A stretch of 52,123 nucleotides of DNA from CAWFKS01 sp963816435. GTDB taxonomy: Bacteria; Pseudomonadota; Alphaproteobacteria; Rhizobiales; Rhizobiaceae. The stretch lies in the NCBI GenBank assembly GCA_963816435.1, contig CAWFKS010000003.1, positions 1-52,123 on the forward strand, read 5' to 3'. Both the position numbers and the translations under genes were made by a program. Below are positions 48,107-52,123 of the stretch, piece by piece (position 1 is the first letter of the stretch; the number at the start of each line of letters is the position of its first letter). The notes under the pieces were generated by a model. That model saw only the letters and a list, made by a program, of their open reading frames with translations. It was not told the origin of the DNA and made no database searches.

Positions 48107-49450
48107 TTAGGCCGAGGTGGATGGCCCCGGCGTCTGCAGCCGCCGCGCCCGCTCCACAAACAACTGCGACAATGGACTTGCGGGTCGCGCATCGTTCCGC
48201 TCGGCCACCAATGCTGCGGCCAACGCGTTTTCGCCACCGCGCAGGGCCGCCTCGATCAGCGTGAGGTCGAGCACGTCGCGCTGCGCATGGCTGCCGCCGA
48301 AACGGTGGGCGATGCCGAGCACCGGCCGCAGCAGGCGGGTGGCGTGTTGGTAGCGCCGCTCGCCGAACGCCTGGATGGCCAGCGCTACCGGGTGGCCGAT
48401 GTCGCGCGTGTGGGCAGCGTTGTCGTCGTCGCCGGCGATAGCCTCGCGCTGCGCGGCCAGCAGGATCGCCTGAGGCTCGCGCCGTCCCGCCGCCACGAAT
48501 GCCATCATCGCGTGCGCATCGTTGAAGGCAGAATTGGCCGAGCCCGCGAACGGCACCCACATGTCGGCCACCGTCTGCCAGCGGTCGCCGACATCGATGC
48601 CTGCCAGCGACAGCCGCCACAGCAGCGAGGAGGCGTCGACGAGATTGAGCGCCAGCGGCGAGCGGTCGCCGAAGATCGGCCCATCGAACAGCGCCAGCAC
48701 TTCCTCCGGCGCGCCGAGTTCGTAGTGAAAGAGCGCCAGGTGCCACCAGTTGTGGACCTTGAGGAAACTGTCCTTCGCCCAGATCTCGCTGGCCGGCGCC
48801 AGCCAGGCGACCCCGTCCCGCTGGCGCGCCTGCATCTCCATGACATGCGCCACGGCATGCCGGGCCCAGCCGTCGCGCGGATCGAGTTCGACGGCCCGTC
48901 TTCCGGTCGCCTCGGCGCGCGCATAGTCGCCGGTTTCCTCCAGCCCGAACGCGTGCATGCCGAGGAACGCGTGGTAGCCCGGCATCGCCTCTGTCCACGC
49001 CGGCAGAGCGCGGGCGATGCGGTCGCGCAGCATGCGCGCATTTCCGGTAAAGAAGTCGATCTGGTGACCGGCCTGCAGGGCGAGCGCGTCGCGCGGATGC
49101 TCGATCGTCAGGTCTTCCAGCACCCGTCCGGCTTCCAGCAATCGCCCCTGTGCGAGGTGCTCGAGCGCGGCAAGATGCGCCTTCTCGCGGGCGTCGGCCG
49201 GCAGGTCCGCGGCCGCCGCGAGACACTGCCGCGCCATCTCCATGCCGGCACGTTCGCTGGACAGGCCGAACATGTAGCCCTTCAGCACGTGGGCCATGGT
49301 GAAGTCGGGCGATTGCGCCAGCGCCTCGTCGGCGCGCGCCACGGGATCGCCGACGAAGCACTGGAACTGGTCGAGCGCCGTCTCGAACGAGGCGAGCGCC
49401 TTGTCGTCCGCACCCGAATGCGGCAGGCCGTGAACGTCTGTGAGTGTCAA
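48107..49450 (-). CDS. Tetratricopeptide-repeat protein of the TTC38 family
   Basis: 447 residues, no signal peptide or membrane segment. TTG start at 49450 behind ribosome site AGGAG. Tandem helical pairs over the whole length (FTMAHVLKGYMFGLSS; AHLAALEHLAQGRLLEAGRV; YHAFLGMHAFGLEETGDYAR; GWARHAVAHVMEMQARQRDG; HNWWHLALFHYELGAPEEVL), the arrangement of human TTC38 and bacterial relatives. Function is unknown; a protein-binding scaffold is likely. Divergent from the phosphofructokinase gene. Confidence 0.85.
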   Translation of the reverse strand: MTLTDVHGLPHSGADDKALASFETALDQFQCFVGDPVARADEALAQSPDFTMAHVLKGYMFGLSSERAGMEMARQCLAAAADLPADAREKAHLAALEHLAQGRLLEAGRVLEDLTIEHPRDALALQAGHQIDFFTGNARMLRDRIARALPAWTEAMPGYHAFLGMHAFGLEETGDYARAEATGRRAVELDPRDGWARHAVAHVMEMQARQRDGVAWLAPASEIWAKDSFLKVHNWWHLALFHYELGAPEEVLALFDGPIFGDRSPLALNLVDASSLLWRLSLAGIDVGDRWQTVADMWVPFAGSANSAFNDAHAMMAFVAAGRREPQAILLAAQREAIAGDDDNAAHTRDIGHPVALAIQAFGERRYQHATRLLRPVLGIAHRFGGSHAQRDVLDLTLIEAALRGGENALAAALVAERNDARPASPLSQLFVERARRLQTPGPSTSA

Positions 49451-49559
49451 TTGCGGCTCCTGAGGATGGTGCGGAGACTATGCCACGCTTCCGCAGATGC
49501 CGACAGGTTGCGCCGCGTCGCAGCTTGGACGAAAGTGCGGCCTTCCAGGGAGCGCGCCA

Positions 49560-50726
49560 ATGGCCGAGACATTCGTGATAGCGCAGGGCGGCGGCCCGAC
49601 CGCCGTCATCAACCAGACGCTGGCCGGCATCGTGACGGAGGCGAAGCGCCGCCACCCCGGCTGCCGCGTGCTGGGTTCGCTGCACGGCGTGCGCGGCATC
49701 CGCGACAACCGCCTGATTGACCTTGCGGCCGTGCCCCAGCCCGAGCTGACGCGGTTGGCCAACACGCCGAGCGCGGCACTCGGCTCCACCCGCGACAAGC
49801 CCGACGAGGCCTATTGCGAAAAGGTGCTGAAGGGCCTGCGCGAGATCGGCGCCACCGCCTTCGTCTATGTCGGCGGCAACGACACCGCCGGCACGCAGCA
49901 GATCCTGACCGAGGCTGCGGCCAGCGACATCGCCTTCGTCCACGCGCCGAAGACAATCGACAACGACCTGGCGGAAAACGACCATACGCCGGGGTTCATC
50001 TCGGCGGCCGAATTCGTTGCCGCCGGCTTCCTCAGCATCGACCTCGATTTCCGCGCCCTGCCGGGCATCTATGTCGGCATCGTCATGGGCAGGCACGCCG
50101 GCTTCCTGACCGCCGCCTCGGCCGCCTGGCGCCTCGACGAAGCGAGCGGTCCGCACCTGGTTTACGTGCCCGAGCGCGCCTTCGATCCCCAGCGCTTCGT
50201 CGACGACGTCAGGGCGACGCTGCACCATCACGGCCGCTGCGTCGTCGCCATGTCGGAGGGCATCTCGGACGAGGAGGGCACGACCATGGTGCAGAGCCTG
50301 GTGCCGGTCGAGATGCTGGAGCGCGACGCTCACGGCAACATCAAGCTGTCGGGCGGCGATCTCGGACAGGCGATCGAGCGGCTTCTGTCCGACGCCATCC
50401 CCGGCACGCGCAAGCGCGTCGACACGTTCGGCTATTTGCCGCGCTGCAATCTGTCGACCGCCAGCGAGACCGACCGCAAGGAGGCCTTCGAGGCGGGCGT
50501 GTTCGCGGTCGAGGCAGCCGAACGCGGCGGCGGTTCGGTGGCGTTGAGATACGAGAACCGCGCAACCAAGATGGCGCTGGTGCCGCTCGGGGCCGTCGCC
50601 GGCAAGACGCGCACGATGCCGGACAATTTCCTGCACCGCGACTACAACCACCTCTCGCCAGAGGCCCATGCGTATTTTGAACGGCTGGTGCCGCGGAAGG
50701 CCGAAATGGGCAAGCCGTTCGTGTGA
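49560..50726 (+). CDS. 6-phosphofructokinase, probably pyrophosphate-dependent
   Basis: Interconverts fructose 6-phosphate and fructose 1,6-bisphosphate. 388 residues from ATG 49560. Marks: IAQGGGPTAVINQTLAGIV, FVYVGGNDTAGTQQI (GGND, the Asp that favours PPi), HAPKTIDNDLAENDHTPGF (active-site TIDND), YVGIVMGRHAGFLTAASAA and KRVDTFGYLPRCN. Upstream methionine 49497 lacks support. Gives Rhizobiales, which commonly lack ATP-PFK, a reversible glycolytic step that could serve the pentose phosphates from xylAB. Confidence 0.9.
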   Translation: MAETFVIAQGGGPTAVINQTLAGIVTEAKRRHPGCRVLGSLHGVRGIRDNRLIDLAAVPQPELTRLANTPSAALGSTRDKPDEAYCEKVLKGLREIGATAFVYVGGNDTAGTQQILTEAAASDIAFVHAPKTIDNDLAENDHTPGFISAAEFVAAGFLSIDLDFRALPGIYVGIVMGRHAGFLTAASAAWRLDEASGPHLVYVPERAFDPQRFVDDVRATLHHHGRCVVAMSEGISDEEGTTMVQSLVPVEMLERDAHGNIKLSGGDLGQAIERLLSDAIPGTRKRVDTFGYLPRCNLSTASETDRKEAFEAGVFAVEAAERGGGSVALRYENRATKMALVPLGAVAGKTRTMPDNFLHRDYNHLSPEAHAYFERLVPRKAEMGKPFV

Positions 50727-50885
50727 CCGGCCGTGACCAGGCACGATACGCTTGAATGCTTTTTGTCCGTCTCCGCCTCGCTTCCGTTCGCGATGACGAC
50801 GATCGGCAGCTTGACGAGCATGCCACAGTCTCACCGCTCGAAGCACCGACCAGGCATCAGACCAACCTGTGCAACGATCACAACC

Positions 50886-51948
50886 GTGATTCACACTCTC
50901 TTTCGATTGATCCTCGCGCTGATCCTCGTGGCCGGACTCGCCGGCTGCACAAGCATTTCCTACTACGCGCAGTCCCTGCAGGGTCAGGTGAAGATCATGA
51001 CGGCGCGGCAGAATGTCGAAAAGCTCATCGACGATCCCTCGACGCCCGAGAAATTGCGCACCCGGTTGGAATTGGCGAGCGCCATACGACAGTTTGCGAC
51101 GGCCGAACTCGCGCTGCCCGACAACAATAGCTATCGCAGCTATGTAGACATCGGTCAGGGCCCGGTGACATGGGCCGTTTTCGCCGCGCCGGAATTCTCG
51201 CTGGTGCCGCGAACGCAGTGCTTTCCGGTTTTCGGCTGTGTTCCCTACAAGGGATATTTCTCCAAGCGCTCTGCCGCCGAAGCGGCGGCCAAGCTTCAAC
51301 GACAAGGGTTTGACGTCTATGTCACGGGCGTCACCGCATATTCGACGCTCGGATGGTCAAGCGATCCGCTTCTGAGCACGATGTTCGGCCAGGATGAAAC
51401 GTATCTTGCCGGGGTGGTCTTCCACGAGCTTGCCCACCAGCGCGTCTACGTGCATGCCGACTCCTCATTCAACGAGGCTTTCGCGGTCGTCCGTCGAGAC
51501 GACCGGTGTGCAGAAATGGCTGCGCGAGACCGGCAATTCCGCGGGATTGCGCAAATACGAAGCTGACAGGAAGCGTAGCGCCGATTTTCGTGGTCTGGTG
51601 CAGCAGACGCGGGACGAGTTGAGGCGCGTTTATGGCGCCTCTGGCACCTGGGAGCACAAGCGGGCCGCAAAGGCGGCCGCTATCGACCAGCTTCGAACGC
51701 GCTACAGACAGATGCGCGACGTGCGCTGGGGCGGCTACCGGGGATACGACGCCTGGTTTAATGCCCCGATCAATAACGCCAAGCTCGCCGCGACGTCCGT
51801 CTACGACGATCAGGTTCCCGCGTTTCTGCGCCTGTTCGAGTTGTGCTCCGGCGACTACCCACGGTTTTACGCGGCGGTCCGACGAATCGGCGCGCTGGAC
51901 AAAACCCACCGAGCCGAAGCGCTCAAGACAGCACGCTCGTGCGATTGA
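50886..51948 (+). CDS. Putative lipoprotein aminopeptidase (DUF2265/Aminopep family), one frameshift
   Basis: About 353 residues. From GTG 50886 the N-terminus is a short lipoprotein signal (TLFRLILALILVAGLAGC); longer starts at 50793 or 50823 are possible and no ribosome site decides. Zinc-peptidase motif VVFHELAHQRVYVH with downstream FNEAFA. Family marks: YYAQSLQGQVKIMTARQNVE near the start and WFNAPINNAKLAATSVYDD near the end. An extra C near 51497 breaks the frame just after FNEAFAVV; corrected it continues ETTGVQKWLRETGNSAGLRK and ends at 51946-51948. Likely periplasm-facing and membrane-anchored. Confidence 0.85.
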
Positions 51949-52123
51949 GAAGATCGTTCGCGGCTCAGCGGCGTTTCTGCCGGGCGCAACTTTGTCCCAA
52001 TTTCGCGGGAGCGGGCGGCAGACCCGACGAGGTCGACACCCAAGGAAATGTCTACGCGGCCGTTTCTGAATCAGAAGGGACCGACACCACACGGTGACGG
52101 CATGGCACGTGGATGCGGTTGGG
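51949..52123. other. Window end, no gene recognised
   Basis: 175 bases after the aminopeptidase stop. No supported reading frame, hairpin or repeat. An ATG at 52102 starts an open frame that runs off the window, too short to judge. Confidence 0.4.

Noticed and set aside
48036..51305. A 1089-residue open frame on the minus strand
   Set aside because: It runs antisense through the TPR, phosphofructokinase and aminopeptidase genes, is arginine-rich with no family features, and is a GC-rich shadow.

Overview
The window joins two unrelated pieces of DNA. Bases 1 to about 5630 hold a very GC-rich, actinobacterial-type recC-recB-recD operon on the minus strand (recC cut, recD open at the window edge). 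From about 5630 to the end the DNA is alphaproteobacterial and looks like Rhizobiales (Phyllobacteriaceae-like: Mesorhizobium, Aquamicrobium, Nitratireductor relatives), judged from the PuuD-type urate oxidase, the fused allantoinase/OHCU decarboxylase, the PcaF/PcaIJ/PcaR set, xylose isomerase and a rhizobial-style palindromic repeat. At the join, recC (minus) and udgX (plus) are both decapitated, so I read it as an assembly or read chimera. About 25 single-base indels split otherwise normal genes on both sides of the join, mostly in short homopolymers. This fits an uncorrected long-read consensus better than real gene decay, so split genes are annotated here as single genes.

Layout. (1) 5.6-6.8 kb: 3' part of udgX. 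(2) 6.8-22.3 kb: a large purine-to-glyoxylate catabolic region. A minus operon puuD-guaD-glycerate 2-kinase-GNAT lies divergent from a LysR regulator. A minus operon uraH-xdhA-xdhB-xdhC lies divergent from the plus operon puuE/uraD-allE-allA-deaminase. The two divergent control regions share a near-identical sequence with a dyad, a good candidate for the LysR binding site. A Tat lipoprotein nitroreductase and an orphan BrnT toxin sit between the blocks. (3) 22.3-24.2 kb: a relBE module, a 6-TM voltage-sensor channel-like protein, and a 350-base gap with a hairpin. (4) 24.2-30.1 kb: a peptide-type ABC importer (Tat substrate-binding protein, two permeases, one double ATPase) with an alkaline-phosphatase-superfamily hydrolase. 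(5) 30.2-31.6 kb: a PAS/HWE histidine kinase. (6) 31.7-40.1 kb: a six-gene minus operon for gamma-butyrobetaine/carnitine breakdown (BKACE, carnitine dehydrogenase, acyl-CoA dehydrogenase, NDP-forming acyl-CoA synthetase, carnitinyl-CoA dehydratase, esterase) with a divergent GlxA-type regulator. (7) 40.1-44.3 kb: vapBC, then pcaIJF with divergent pcaR. (8) 44.3-52.1 kb: xylA and xylB with an SnoaL-like gene between them, a TTC38-type TPR protein, a PPi-type phosphofructokinase and a DUF2265-like lipoprotein aminopeptidase.

How the parts work together. Guanine is deaminated to xanthine (GuaD), oxidised to urate (XdhAB, matured by XdhC) and then to 5-hydroxyisourate (PuuD), OHCU (UraH), allantoin and allantoate (PuuE/UraD). 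After a step not encoded here (allantoate amidohydrolase), AllE and AllA give glyoxylate, and glycerate 2-kinase can return the carbon to glycolysis. The carnitine operon would yield glycine betaine units and acetoacetate. I see no clearly new defence or mobile system. The most promising new signals are the shared purine control element, the palindromic repeat read in frame inside the acyl-CoA synthetase gene, the composition of the carnitine operon, and the atypical pore of the channel protein.
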